Below the pieces are notes generated by a model, which ran no database searches, was not told the origin of the DNA, and worked only from the letters and a program-made list of their open reading frames with translations. Source: Aedes albopictus (lineage: Eukaryota > Arthropoda > Insecta > Diptera > Culicidae). Taken from it: a stretch of DNA of 64,000 nucleotides. Every line of letters starts with the position of its first letter. The stretch's first letter is position 1. A program made the translations under genes and the position numbers. This document shows positions 21,828 through 33,498 of this stretch, in pieces. The DNA lies in contig NC_085137.1 in assembly GCF_035046485.1 (NCBI RefSeq), positions 457,059,004 to 457,123,003 of the forward strand, read 5' to 3'.

Positions 21828-22203
21828 GTCACGACTGCGCTCAGTGGCCCCTAACCAGAAAAAAACAATGGCTGTCAAATTCAACCATTCTTTTTCTAAG
21901 CAAATTTAGAATGTGCCGATTCGTTCATTGGGGGTTCGGTAGATGGGCTGTCTCGATAGTTGAATGTTCACTGGTTGGGGCAAAACCCAACTAAAAAGCA
22001 CTGTCAATGTCAAAATCGATATCAAAACGAGTTTGACGTCTGACCGCCGTCGCATCGCAGCTCCTATATACAGAAGGTTTGTGCAAGTATGTGAGTGTTT
22101 CGTGACGTATTTCTCGTCGTTTGCATGTGTCTAGAGCATTTTGATCAGTTGTCAGTTGCCCCAACGAACGAACACGATTCGCTAATCGGGGCACAGTCGT
22201 GAC
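21828..22203. mobile_element. ~376-bp MITE with GTCACGACTGYG ends
   Basis: GTCACGACTGCGCTCAGTGG at the left and, inverted, GTCACGACTGTGCCCCGATT at the right. No coding capacity. Target duplication unclear. Confidence 0.65.
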
Positions 22204-22748
22204 CCAACGAGCGAATCGTCACTGTATCTCGCTTGTTTAGTAGTTTTAAGGGTGTTGCCCGTCCAAAAATTAGTCTAAATCCGAAATTTCATCATTTTTG
22301 GTGCACGGGAACTATTTTTAAAATGCATTTAAAGTTTGTATGGGGAAAATTTTTTGTTCGGGGCGAACTGTCACTTTATCGATTGAACTGTCATTCTATC
22401 CACGGAAATTAACACTGTTTTGTTTATTTAACCATCAAAACAAAGGAATTGGAACGCAATAAAATCATCTTATACTCAGAAAAATGAGCTCTTTCGATTA
22501 GGCTAAGCAAAATGGCAATATTTAATTCACTAAACAACCCAATTTCTCAGAGTTTCTCTCGGTGCCACAGTGTCTTGCCCCTAGTCCCAAGCCGTAATAT
22601 CCCAAAACAAGCCAAAAAAGACGAAAAAACAGTCAAACATGCAACAGCTTTGCCGTCTTTTCGGTGGAAATGCCGACTTTTTCTGAAATATTCCGCCTTT
22701 TTTGGGTTTTGAAATCTTGTGTCATTCCGTTTTAAAATAACTGTCATC
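22204..22748. other. Non-coding stretch before a hAT-type element
   Basis: No exon or repeat recognised. A 123-codon minus frame overlapping 22547-22918 has no motif and enters the transposon. Confidence 0.4.
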
Positions 22749-23562
22749 CAGTGAAGAGAATTGCCAGACAAAAGAGGCACAAAACAAGCAACAAAGAAGG
22801 CGCGACGATCACTCTTTATCCCTACTGGTAACAGATAATGACATGATCTCGTTATTTTTTGTTGCAGACAAAACGTAAGCTGAATTTGTTGCGTACTTTT
22901 CAACTCGTGAATGCTCAATTATTACTAACACTAACCCAAAGTCAAAAATGTTCGATGATAGAGCTTCACCCAAGGGGTTGGTCATTCAGCACACTTCATT
23001 TGTGCCGTTATTTTTGAGCGTGTGCCAATGTGTGCCGTACCTGTGCCGGTTATTTTTTAGTGTGTGCCGGAGGTGTGCCGCATGTGCCCAGTGGAATTTT
23101 TCTTTAAATTTGATTTTGCTGTTTAGAACCCTGTCTATTTTTGGCGAATGTTGTTCATCTGATCAGCGTTTACCAACAAAATCTCACCCAGAACACTTGT
23201 TTCAAATTCATATAGAAGGGTTTTTGCAAACGTAAGTATGTTGACAGGTTGATCCCATACCGCAAAGTTGGATTTCATTGTTGTGCCCGTGTGTGCCGGG
23301 ATGTGCCGACAAGTGTGCCGGGCACAATGTGCCGAGTGACCAACCCCTTGGCTTCACCAGAGTTGCAGTGTTTACCGACTCGAAGTTACCGTTCGAAAAT
23401 CACAATGCAAGGCTTGAACATCTCTTAACTCGTGGTGTACGATGTTAATCCTATTATTTTCAAGTTGGGACAAGCTTATGTCGCATTGGGTGAATTGTCG
23501 CAACAAGTACAGGTTGCGACATTATCATTATTGTTGCGCGATGGTTGAATTTTGATTCACTG
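22749..23562. mobile_element. hAT-type MITE, copy A, carrying a nested MITE
   Basis: Ends CAGTGAAGAG and GATTCACTG are inverted. The 8-bp duplication CTGTCATC flanks it exactly (22741-22748 and 23563-23570), diagnostic of hAT-type insertion. The body matches 61216-61635 in reverse orientation. A second MITE sits inside at 22971-23350. Confidence 0.9.
22971..23350. mobile_element. 380-bp hAT-type MITE nested in copy A
   Basis: Inverted ends CAAGGGGTTGGTCATTC and (reverse complement) CAAGGGGTTGGTCACTC, with an exact 8-bp duplication GCTTCACC at 22963-22970 and 23351-23358. The interior is full of GTGTGCCG motifs. It is younger than its host element. Confidence 0.93.
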
Positions 23563-23617
23563 CTGTCATCCAATTTTAGAATGACATCATACGATCGGTA
23601 AACCATTCATTTTTCCT

Positions 23618-23839
23618 ATAGACACTATAGATTCCATTGACTCGTGGAGGCGAAGACAACTGTAGTCAAACGAACTGTCAGTTCGTGTAGCCAAACGAGC
23701 ATTACGTCATGATTTCAAGAGCGACAATGGATTGCGTGACGTCATATTCGCTTGATACACTCTAAATTCACGACAAAACACACTAAAGTCGAATTGCTCA
23801 ACCATGTCTCCGCGAGTCTATGGAATCTATAGTGTCTAT
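23618..23839. mobile_element. ~222-bp TA-target MITE, copy 1
   Basis: ATAGACACTATAGATTCCAT occurs at both ends in inverted orientation. The interior shares GTCAAACGAACTGTCAG and GACGTCAT with a copy at 29068-29267. Confidence 0.85.
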
Positions 23840-23904
23840 TGACTGGTTTGCTGAATATGATACACCACGCGGCCTTTGTAATGTTCCAAACGCGCATTTG
23901 CACG

Positions 23905-24053
23905 AAATTCCACGCGGCAAATCCTCTTGGAAAGGAACAACCGCACTTGAGGAAATGCCGCAATGTTATCTCCCATAAGAATTGAGTAAAAGGGGAGCAA
24001 AAAACGCGGCTGTTCCTTTCCTCAGGGATTTGCCGCGTGTACTTTTGGGCAAA
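23905..24053. mobile_element. ~150-bp fold-back element
   Basis: CACGCGGCAAATCC..GGAAAGGAACAACCGC is mirrored by GCGGCTGTTCCTTTCC..GGATTTGCCGCGTG. Probably a MITE; the target duplication is unclear. Confidence 0.6.
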
Positions 24054-24595
24054 TACGCTAATATACTTTTTCCGACCGAGTGTCGAATTGAGGCGCAATC
24101 ATAACGATTTTAGGCAGGGATTTTCGTTCAGTGTATACCGCGGAATGTTTTTGGCTGCGTCTGATTGATACAGTGTTTCCAAACGATTTTGCATTTTATC
24201 ACCAATCAAATGCAATTGACAGTGGGGTGACATGGCTGTCAAACTCGGTACATCGCCGCTCCACCCAACATCATTTTTGGTACGGCGCGTTTTGGTACCC
24301 ACTTTCTGGTCGGTTTACCCTAACTTGCTCCTGATTTTCGGGTGTGTGGCTCGTGTGTTGCTAGTGCTTATTTCAGAAATTACACATTTCAAACGAAAAC
24401 GTTGTTTTTGATGATAGTTCCTCTTTCCTTATCACTTTGCACGATATTATATGTAGCAGCGAAGCAGTGTCGATGTTTCCAGCGCATTTTTTCCATGAAT
24501 TAAGCAATCAAAACAAAAATATTGGACGCCATGTTGAATTGAATGCTGGGTAGATGATTCGAGCCCTTCGTCATCCCCCTGATATTTTCAACATG
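24054..24595. other. Non-coding stretch
   Basis: No exon or named repeat. Short frames on both strands lack motifs. Confidence 0.4.
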
Positions 24596-24641
24596 TAGAT
24601 TTGCATTAGTGTTCGTGATGCCGCGCTGCGAAACCACTATA
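24596..24641 (-). repeat. Partial copy of the 16633-16856 MITE
   Basis: GTAGATTTGCATTAGTGTTCGTGATGCC-like sequence is the reverse complement of 16655-16700. Only one end is present, directly abutting the fold-back element at 24639. Confidence 0.7.
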
Positions 24642-24879
24642 TCTACACGAACATTTGAAAAGGGCATATCTGCTTTGCGTAAACAAACATGTTTTTGTCT
24701 CTGAAGGGCCTATCTGCATCCACCCACGCACATCAACACCCTTATCAGAAAGAGTGTTCTTCAAGCTATCTGTTAAGGATGTTGACGTGCGTGAGTGGAT
24801 GCAGATGGGCCCTGCAGAGGCAGAAACATGTTTGTTTACAAAAAGCAGATAGGCCCTTTTCAAATGTTCGTCTAGATAT
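24639..24879. mobile_element. ~240-bp long-arm fold-back MITE
   Basis: ACGAACATTTGAAAAGGGC at the left is mirrored by GCCCTTTTCAAATGTTCGT at the right. Pairing continues inward through AAACAAACATGTTT, GGGCCTATCTGCATCCA and GTCAACATCC-type blocks, giving arms of roughly 115 bp. The transcript would form a strong hairpin. Confidence 0.88.
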
Positions 24880-25415
24880 GCTGATTGATGACTTTGAATG
24901 TCAGCGGGTTGTTTGAAGTTCAGCAGACAGCGAGTCAATGAAACTTAAACAGCATGAATGGCATGAATAGACAGACATATCCAACCAAGAAAAAGTATTA
25001 AAGAAGAAGTTGGAAGGTTGTAGTGCAAGCTCCTCGTCTCGACAAATCTAGGATACTCTTTGAGATGGACTTATCCATTGGTGAACAGAAATCATCCGGT
25101 CCCAGAGTACAAAAAGCGAAATTTTTTCAACAGTGCTACCTATATATGCAGATGAGTTACGAACTACTAAATTCTTGGTATATGTTCTTGGCAATTGATG
25201 CCCCTGATTATTACGAAATACTTTTTTGAAAACAAAACGCCAGAATATTTTAAACTCTGCTAAGAATGGATTCTGTATTTCAAGCATGAGTTCTTAGCAA
25301 TTTGGACATGAGTTCCGTGAGAACTTCAATTGTACGAACACAGAAATAGGTTCTATAATCTATAATTATAATTGATTCTGAACTTATACATAGTAAAAAA
25401 TAGATCGGAACTTAC
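24880..25415. other. Probable yki intron, nothing else recognised
   Basis: Downstream (minus sense) of the exon at 25416-25480, beginning with donor GTAAGT. No terminal yki exon was recognised. Readthrough would add 20 codons to a TAG. Confidence 0.5.
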
Positions 25416-25480
25416 CATAAACTCATCGGGCGTTTCTAAATTATCTCCAAATGCAATTGTGTCCATTGTGTTGTCTGCCA
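25416..25480 (-). CDS. yki: Yorkie, exon with the ADNTMDTIAFGDNLETPDEFM segment
   Basis: This 65-nt exon supplies two bases to a codon split with the preceding exon and then 21 codons (ADNTMDTIAFGDN, LETPDEFM). The acceptor is TTGAATTTCAG and the donor GTAAGTTCC. It lies in the transactivation region of YAP/Yki proteins. Its acidic, Thr/Asp-rich composition fits but is not diagnostic; linkage rests on phase and proximity (73-bp intron). The C-terminal exon or exons were not identified. Confidence 0.75.
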
Positions 25481-25553
25481 CTGAAATTCAACGAATAAGG
25501 ATCTCATCAATACGAATTTCAGAAAGGATATGTGCAAAATGGCGAATACTCAC

Positions 25554-25704
25554 TGCTCAGCCCATCCATGCTGTCGTCTATGCTGGACAGGAAGTCGGGC
25601 GTGTGTGGCATCGACTGCGATGTGGACGATTCGCTCAGCCCGCTGTCACCGGACTCCTGGCGCGAGTGGTCCGTCAGCCCGGACAGGAACGGATCTTCCC
25701 CTAT
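25554..25704 (-). CDS. yki: Yorkie, exon with Warts/LATS site and DSG degron
   Basis: Encodes IGEDPFLSGLTDHSRQES followed by GDSGLSESSTSQ, MPHTPDFLSSIDDSMDGLS. This matches, from memory, the vertebrate YAP segment DPFL..HSRxES..DSGLS..PRTPDDFLNSVDEMD. HSRQES (25651-25668) fits the HxRxxS consensus phosphorylated by Warts/LATS. DSGLS just after it is a phosphodegron-type motif. The acceptor ATTACAG precedes ATA. The exon ends AGCA before GTGAGT, leaving one base. It follows the coiled-coil exon after a 65-bp intron. Confidence 0.93.
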
Positions 25705-25769
25705 CTGTAATTGCGATATTTCGATTTTTTTTTGTGTTTCGGAATATAGGAATGATTTGGCGAACTTAC

Positions 25770-25870
25770 ATGTGACCGGATTTCCTGTTGCCGCCTCCGG
25801 AGGCGTTCCCGCTCCAGTTGCAGGTTGTACAGTCTGACCGATTGCTCTTGTGCTGCCCAGTCCTGGTTGG
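25770..25870 (-). CDS. yki: Yorkie, coiled-coil exon
   Basis: Encodes (S)NQDWAAQEQSVRLYNLQLE, RERLRRRQQEIRSH, a Leu/Arg/Gln-rich helix corresponding to the YAP coiled coil downstream of the WW domains. The acceptor CCAACAACAG leaves two bases that complete a codon begun in the WW2 exon. The donor ATGTAAGT ends the exon at a codon boundary. Length 101 nt. Only 65 bp separate it from the next exon. Confidence 0.9.
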
Positions 25871-25871
25871 C

Positions 25872-27301
<1,430 letters not shown>

Positions 27302-27542
27302 TTAGCGGGAGGTGGGAGGGGGACTTTTTCTTTGAGGAATTGGGGACCACTAGGAAACACTGATAAGAAACCGAGGAATACTCGTGCTGATGAAGAGGTG
27401 GTGAAACATAGACCAATGGATTATGGTGCACTGTGTGGGTTAATCAAAAGGTTTGAACGTGAGTTTGTTTTTGCATATTGTTTCGAAACCTTGGTAGCAA
27501 CACGTTTGGGCTTTACCTTTCCATTAACAACACCCAAACTTT

Positions 27543-27957
27543 CGTGACACTTTGGCCTAGGAGGACGTCTCTACACCTTTCTTAAGTGTCCAACTAACCT
27601 AACTTTATCAACCCTTAGCTGTCGCAAGGACGTGGCCAGGGCAGCTCCCGACCGTTGTAAGGTTGCGTCTATCTTCAAACTTCCGTGACACTTTGGCCTA
27701 GGAGGACGTCTCTACACCTTTCTTAAGTGTCCAACTAACCTAACTTTACCAACCCTTAGCTGTCGCAAGGACGTGGCCAGGGCAGCTCCCGACCGTTGTA
27801 AGGTTGCGTCTATCTTCAAACTTCCGTGACACTTTGGCCTAGGAGGACGTCTCTACACCTTTCTTAAGTGTCCAACTAACCTAACTTTACCAACCCTTAG
27901 CTGTCGCAAGGACGTGGCCAGGGCAGCTCCCGACCGTTGGAGGGTTGCGTCAATCTT
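27543..27957. repeat. 141-bp tandem repeat, three near-identical copies
   Basis: CGTGACACTTTGGCCTAGG starts at 27543, 27684 and 27825, exactly 141 bp apart. The copies differ at only a few positions (e.g. TTTATC versus TTTACC), so the triplication is recent. Each unit has TAAGTGTCCAACTAACC and GACGTGGCCAGGGCAGC. 141 is a multiple of three, but no long frame spans all copies. Confidence 0.95.
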
Positions 27958-28065
27958 ATCTTAGAATCAGTGATTAACCCTTAAATCTCTGTGTACGGGA
28001 AGAAAGTAACCCTCATAACAGCGAGCTAGGACTGTACCATCTGCGAAATTGTGCGACTTGCTTAA

Positions 28066-28148
28066 CCCTCCTTGTGCATTAGAGTCATTTTTGACCCAAA
28101 TCGTAGACTTCGTCAGCGAACTGTTCCAAACATGATGCATAAGGAAGG
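28066..28148. mobile_element. 83-bp TTAA MITE, copy 1
   Basis: CCCTCCTTGTGCATTAG and (inverted) CCTTCCTTATGCATCATG ends, bounded by TTAA at 28062-28065 and 28149-28152. Same family as 38175-38240. Confidence 0.85.
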
Positions 28149-28429
28149 TTAAAGAGGTCTGGAAGAGCAGCAAGGAAAACACACTAATACAAAATGTCCG
28201 TTCACGAAATTCTCGATACAATCATTGATTGTGCGGGTTGAACGCATCCATTTATTGCATAACGCTAATATCGACATTTTTCGAACCCCCTCTCCTCTCG
28301 TTAACGCTTTTTTGAATGAAAACCCGTAACGCTTATATGAATTGTAACGCTCGGATACTCCCCCTCCCACTAAAGCCTTACATAGTTTGTTGACGGCGCC
28401 TAAGCTAGCTCCTAGTTGTAATGTTTACC

Positions 28430-29067
28430 GATGCTCGTCAGATTTTCATTTTTATGTTTCATGGGAGTTTCAAAAGGATATCGGGGTAATCTGGGGATCT
28501 CAGGGAACTTCCTAGAGGGATTCTGGTATGAATCAGAGGTTGATACGCCTCTTTCCAGGGAATTTCGGGATCGTTCTGAAGAGATTTCCGTTGAATTGAT
28601 GAGAAAGTCCCGGAAATTTCCCGGAGTACCTTGCGACCGCCTGAAACCCTTCTTTGGAACGTCCTTCACTTTTTTGAAACTCCCTGAGATCCCCTGATGC
28701 ACTTCTGCAATGCCCTAAAACCCCCGGAACACCTCTGGGGCGCTCTGAATTCTGCTGAAACACCCCCGAAACTTTTTGAAAGCCCCTAGAATGCCCCTGA
28801 AACCTCCTACAACGCCCCTGAAATCCCATGGAACACCCTTGAAACACCTCTAATGCTTCTAAAACGCCACTAAAATCCCCTGGCACGCCCCTGAAACTCT
28901 GTAAGATTCCTAAGACGCCATGGAACACTCCTAAAATCCCTTGAAAATCCCTGAAAGGCCTTCAAAACCCCATGCAATACCTCTGAAACACTTTAAACGA
29001 CGTTGAAATCTCCTGGGATGCCCCTGAAACATCAACCCCTGAAACGCCCCTGTAACACCTTGGAACT
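28430..29067. repeat. Degenerate ~21-bp minisatellite (CCCCTGAAAC)
   Basis: After a GGAATT-like lead (28430-28620), units such as CGCCCCTGAAACCTCCTACAA recur every ~21 bp. Open frames on the minus strand (FQGVSGVFQ-like) are repeat artefacts. The array is interrupted by a MITE and resumes at 29268. Confidence 0.8.
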
Positions 29068-29267
29068 ATAGACACTAAAGATGCCATAGCCTTGCGGGAG
29101 CGAAGACAACTATGGTCAAACGAACTGTCAGCTTCTGTAGCCAAACGAGCATGACGTCATGATTTGAATAATGACAATGGATTGTTTGACGTCAATGCAC
29201 GGTAAAACACACTAAAATCGTATTGCTCAACCATGTCTCCGCGAGCCTTGGTATCTATAGTGTCTAT
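29068..29267. mobile_element. 200-bp TA-target MITE, copy 2
   Basis: TAGACACTAAAG... to ...CTATAGTGTCTA, flanked by TA on both sides, and shares its core with 23618-23839. Removing it restores the 21-bp unit (GGAAC-TA-CCTGGAAC). Confidence 0.88.
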
Positions 29268-29595
29268 ACCTGGAACTCCCCATGAAACCCCTGGAATACC
29301 ACTACAATCCCCCCGGAACGCCCTTGAAACCGCTTGAAAGCCTCTGGAACGCTCCTGTTAACGTCCCTGAAACGCCTTAAGACACACTTTAATCCCTGTG
29401 GAACGCCCCTGAAAGCTCCTGGAACAGCCTTGAAATCCGTTGAACGCCGCTGAAAATCCTGGAAAACCCTGTAACGCCCCTGAATCCTGGTGCAACGCTT
29501 CTGAAGCACCTCAGAAACCCCTTCAAAATTTCTGGTGCGCTCTGGTAAATACCTTGAGCATTCCAGGTACACTCCTGAAACCCCTTGAAACACCT
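29268..29595. repeat. ~21-bp minisatellite, continued
   Basis: Units such as GAACGCCCCTGAAAGCTCCTG continue after the MITE at 29068-29267. Confidence 0.8.
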
Positions 29596-29596
29596 T

Positions 29597-29838
29597 AGGT
29601 TACTAAAGTACAAAGATGGTTGCCAAAACGGCCGCCTTACGTTCTTCTCGGGCACAAAACTGGACGTTCATCTAACAAACTGACTTGGAAATGTTACTCG
29701 TTGCTTACTTACTGGCATTAAATATCGAGTACCATTTTCAGATCAATGCGCTTGCCGGGCCTTTGGTTTTGTGCTCGAAAAAATGCCAGGCAAAATGCGT
29801 TGTTTGGAAGGTCAACAATGGCTACCTTCACTTTAACT
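29597..29838. mobile_element. Imperfect fold-back element (probable MITE)
   Basis: ACTAAAGTACAAAGATGGTTGCC at the left is roughly mirrored by GGCTACCTTCACTTTAACT at the right. TCTCGGGCACAAAAC mirrors GTTTTGTGCTCGA inside. Confidence 0.55.
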
Positions 29839-30584
29839 AAAACTTATTTTTTAACAGCAATTTCTTAAATTTAATTTTAAGAACTGTGCAGTTTTCGTGT
29901 GTCAACTTTTTGGTCGAAAATATTCTTAATTTTGTAAATAATCGATGTCTTAGCACTCTTGTGTACGCCTTTGTACCAATCCCAATCGTTTAAATTTAGC
30001 GAGAATTATTTATGTTCGATTTACAAAACCGGTTCTCAGAAACTGTTCAACATTTGGTTTGAACGGTTCAACAATTAGCGAATTATCATATGTCTTAGAT
30101 ATCGAAATAATCAGACAAAGTATCGTACTCTTAAAAGATGTCCAGTCGGGCAGAACATCCTTTGACGAGTTACTGCATTTATTAAAGCACAGCACAACTC
30201 CATTCATGAATATTTGGAAAATCTTACGAAACTTTCTTCAACAATGTTATGATCATTTCATGGTTACCATGCCTACCTAATTACCATGTAGACTTTGGCA
30301 AATAATAAAGTTTACTGATATTATGTGTTATTATCCATAGTGCAGGGTATCTGCTACATGTAAAACCAGTTATCCAGTGTGGTCATGTCCTAAGGTGCAC
30401 TAGGTGCACTGCACAGGCAAAGAATTCTGTGAAATGAATTCAAAATATCGATTACAAAATACTTCGCCGTTGAGATAATGTGGAACTAGTTGTCTAGAAC
30501 CATCTGTGAATGAAAGCAAATTTTCATATTTTGCGCTTGGTGTGGCCCTACTAGGAAGCCAAGATTACTTCAATCTATTCTAGT
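29839..30584. other. Intronic AT-rich stretch
   Basis: No exon or repeat recognised. The 73-codon frame at 30059-30280 has no motif. Confidence 0.4.
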
Positions 30585-31070
30585 CAATTAGTCCAGTGGC
30601 TACCATTTCTAATTCTCATTCAGAAGGACCTGAGTTCCAATTCTGGTTCGTCACCTTTCTTTTCACTACATGTACATACAACTCATTGTATATTCGTATG
30701 TTCGGAGCCATCGGTAGCACCAGCAACGGGTAGAAAAAGACGTTTTCCTTCCTTCCAATTTCAACAGCACAGTGTGAAACTACATGTCATATAACGCCTA
30801 CAAGTTATGCAACCAAGCGAACTATGCTGCATCATCTTTACAATCAACACCACGCATCCACGCACCGAATTCAAGAGATCTTTTCCAAAAAATAATCATT
30901 TCCCAACAACACTCCGACATCCGCATGACCTTGTGCAGGGGTAGAGCACCCAACAGCCTGAAGTGGGAAAGCGATTTCAATGATCAATTCCATCATCCCC
31001 TTCCGCACATTAACCTGCAACCTGACGTAGCAGGCGCCATTCTCGCCTTTCAGGAAAAAATCAGGAACTT
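30585..31070 (+). mobile_element. tRNA-headed long SINE, copy 1
   Basis: TAGTCCAGTGGCTACCATTT (box A-like) and GAGTTCCAATTCTGG (decayed box B) open the element. The body shares TAACGCCTACAAGTTATGCA, CACTCCGACATCCGCATGA and TGCAACCTGACGT with copy 2 (50091-53590). Confidence 0.7.
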
Positions 31071-31345
31071 CAAGGGAATGTTACTTATGTACCTCGTCAC
31101 CCACTCGATGCAACTCGCATTAGTGGTCTAATAACACTTAACGCGCTCGGCAAAGATTCATCATGTCGCTCAAAGTGTTGCCACAAATAATGCCTAGTTT
31201 GCAAAACGCAGTTGTCTGGCTGGTGGGGCATGGAAGCCTAAGCTTCAACTGTTAATGTTAATAAAGACTACCCAGACTTAGACGTAGGTGATCCATTACA
31301 TAAAGAGCTATTAAAACCGTTCTGGAAAATTCACAAAGGGCACTT
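31071..31345 (-). repeat. Partial copy of the AT-rich TIR element
   Basis: TGTACCTCGTCACCCACTC, TTGCCACAAATAATGCCTAG and GGGGCATGGAAGCCTAAGCT are reverse complements of 20.33-20.58 kb and 47.40-47.61 kb. Only this internal segment is present. Confidence 0.8.
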
Positions 31346-31384
31346 TGGTAATGTTGAAATTGGTAGCTTCTATTAGAATAGAGA

Positions 31385-31560
31385 CGTTTCCGTAAGAATT
31401 CACAAAGCAATTTTTCAAGGAATTTCCGAAGCTATTTCCGAAGGAATTCTGGCGAAGAAACTCTCGTAACAATTTTCGAAGGGTTTGCCGATGAAATTGT
31501 TAAAAACATTGCCAAGTTAACTCCTGATGGAATTATCGAAGCAGTTTCAATAGGAATTAC
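31385..31560. repeat. Short ~12-bp minisatellite (GGAATTTCCGAAG)
   Basis: AAGGAATTTCCGAAGCTATT-like units, the same variant seen at 36.3-38.07 kb. Confidence 0.6.
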
Positions 31561-33000
31561 ATTCTTATATTGTTTCCATACTTCTAGATCTGTATTGCAG
31601 ATTTGTAATACTAAAATATGAACACTAAATGGACGATAATGTATTCAAGCAATTATAGCAGTTTCTACTGTTTGATATAGATTAATAACCAGCAAGTAAA
31701 TACCAGCAGATACAAAACAAATTACTCCAAATACCGACAAACATCGAATCACTTTCTTCGACCCATTGAAAGCAAGATAATAAAGAGCACGCGAGCGAGG
31801 GACTTGTATTTATACGGTGGTGGGCCCCTGCTTCCATAAATAGTAATATACCACCGACGACCGCCATATAACCCGTTCAACTTGCTCCGATCAACAAAAG
31901 AAATGAAAGAAAAAAAAATCATCAATGAAGTTGTAATTGAACCATTTCATTCATAATTTCGTGTTGGTCTTTGGTGGTAGTGTGTGCGCGATGGCTTAGC
32001 CTCTGCCATTAGTCTATAATACTGTTAACACCCTCTCGCGCTTTTCCCTTCTTCTCACTGATCGCGTCGACCACCGGACATCGAACATCATGTGAACAAC
32101 AAATTTCTCGTCGTTTTTGCTCTTTCTCTGATGGCCCTAATCCGGGCCACATACTATCTCAGCTTCTGGAACCGAACACATACCAATGCGTCCGTCCGGA
32201 TGTGGTGTGGGATTCAATCCCTGTCTCTAACCGTCTCTTTCACAAAGAGAGGTGTACATATTATAATAGTTACACAAGTTTACAAAATAAAACGAAAGTC
32301 GTGAACTTCTGTCAACGACCAACATTTTTGAAGCACAATTCAGTGCTGATTTCGAAACCGACCTTCAAAAAATTTTAAGTAGAACAGTTTTTGAGTTTTA
32401 GTTCAATATCGAATTTTGCAACTTTTCAAAATATGTACTTTACCAAAATTCAAATATATTACGTTTTGTTCAACCAATTTCAAATCTTTTTCCATAAATT
32501 AAAAGCTGAATACAGTACCATTCGATCATCTGAAAACAGATTTTGCGTCAGATTGATGAAAATTCAAGATATTGGCGAGTTTTAGGGACGATCTTCTTAA
32601 ATTTTAGCAAATTTCTTAGAAATTTTTGAAGAAATGTATTTTTTTTCAATAAGAAAAAACCAACTTAAAAATTCTTTCTCGACGTTTATTTGACATATCA
32701 TATGTAGGCGAGTTACAGTAAAAATTTCAGCTCAATCGGAGCATTGATTACGGAGAATGAGATGTTTGGAGTGAGCGACTTTGCTTAAAAATAGAACAAA
32801 AATCGATTTCAAATCATCAGCCTTGTATGGAAAGTCGAAAAAATTTCCGCTCTACTGTAATTTTTTTCTTTCGCGTTTTCGAACTCAGGGCATGATTCTA
32901 CACCAAAAATGATCATCAGCTTACCGAGTTCAAAAATGCTGTAAACTAGTGTTATTAGCAAATCAGAATTCCATGGCGTCACTCACGTCAACACGCGTAG
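31561..33000. other. Intronic sequence with one weak short ORF
   Basis: AT-rich, no recognised exon. At 32092-32304 a frame reads NNKFLVVFALSLMALIRA (signal-peptide-like), but it has no ATG at its start: the nearby ATG at 32090 is followed directly by TGA. AATAAA lies at about 32286. A decayed secreted-peptide gene is possible but unproven. Confidence 0.3.
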
Positions 33001-33019
33001 GACGCGTGTGCTGCGCTCA

Positions 33020-33390
33020 CTCACGCTCTTCGACATTTTCGCGATCAATTGATTGATCTGTCAACGACAGCGAACGATCGTCACTGATCGTCACGGGATT
33101 CGCTATCAATGATCGCGGTACTTCACGCGTTAACTCTGCTGTGATCTGTGAGAGCCATCTGTCATTCTCTTTGCGCGATCGCTACTGATCATCACAAAAA
33201 ATGGTCAGATTTAACACTACTGATTTTCACGATCGTCGTTCTTGAGCAGTACACGAACTTTACAATTCTTGTAAATTGTGTAGAATAAATTATTCACACA
33301 GACAAACCAACACGATCACCGAGTCCATCTTGCTCGACCTGTGCGCTCGGCGATCGAGCGATCGTGGCACGGTTCAGTCGGTGATCGTGC
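33020..33390. promoter_or_regulatory. GATCG-rich, CpG-rich intronic island
   Basis: At least eight GATCG pentamers plus several GATCA/CGATC variants lie within about 370 bp of relatively CpG-rich DNA in an otherwise AT-rich intron. No TIRs or repeat partners were seen, so this may be unique regulatory DNA. Function is inference. Confidence 0.35.
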
Positions 33391-33498
33391 GTGTGTTTAC
33401 CCACCCACCCCCGGGTTTGCGCACCACAGGTTCGTTCTGGCTTGGCTGATGTGTTTACTTAGCTGGCTTTGGCTTCATTAGCGCCCTCTGTCTGCGAA

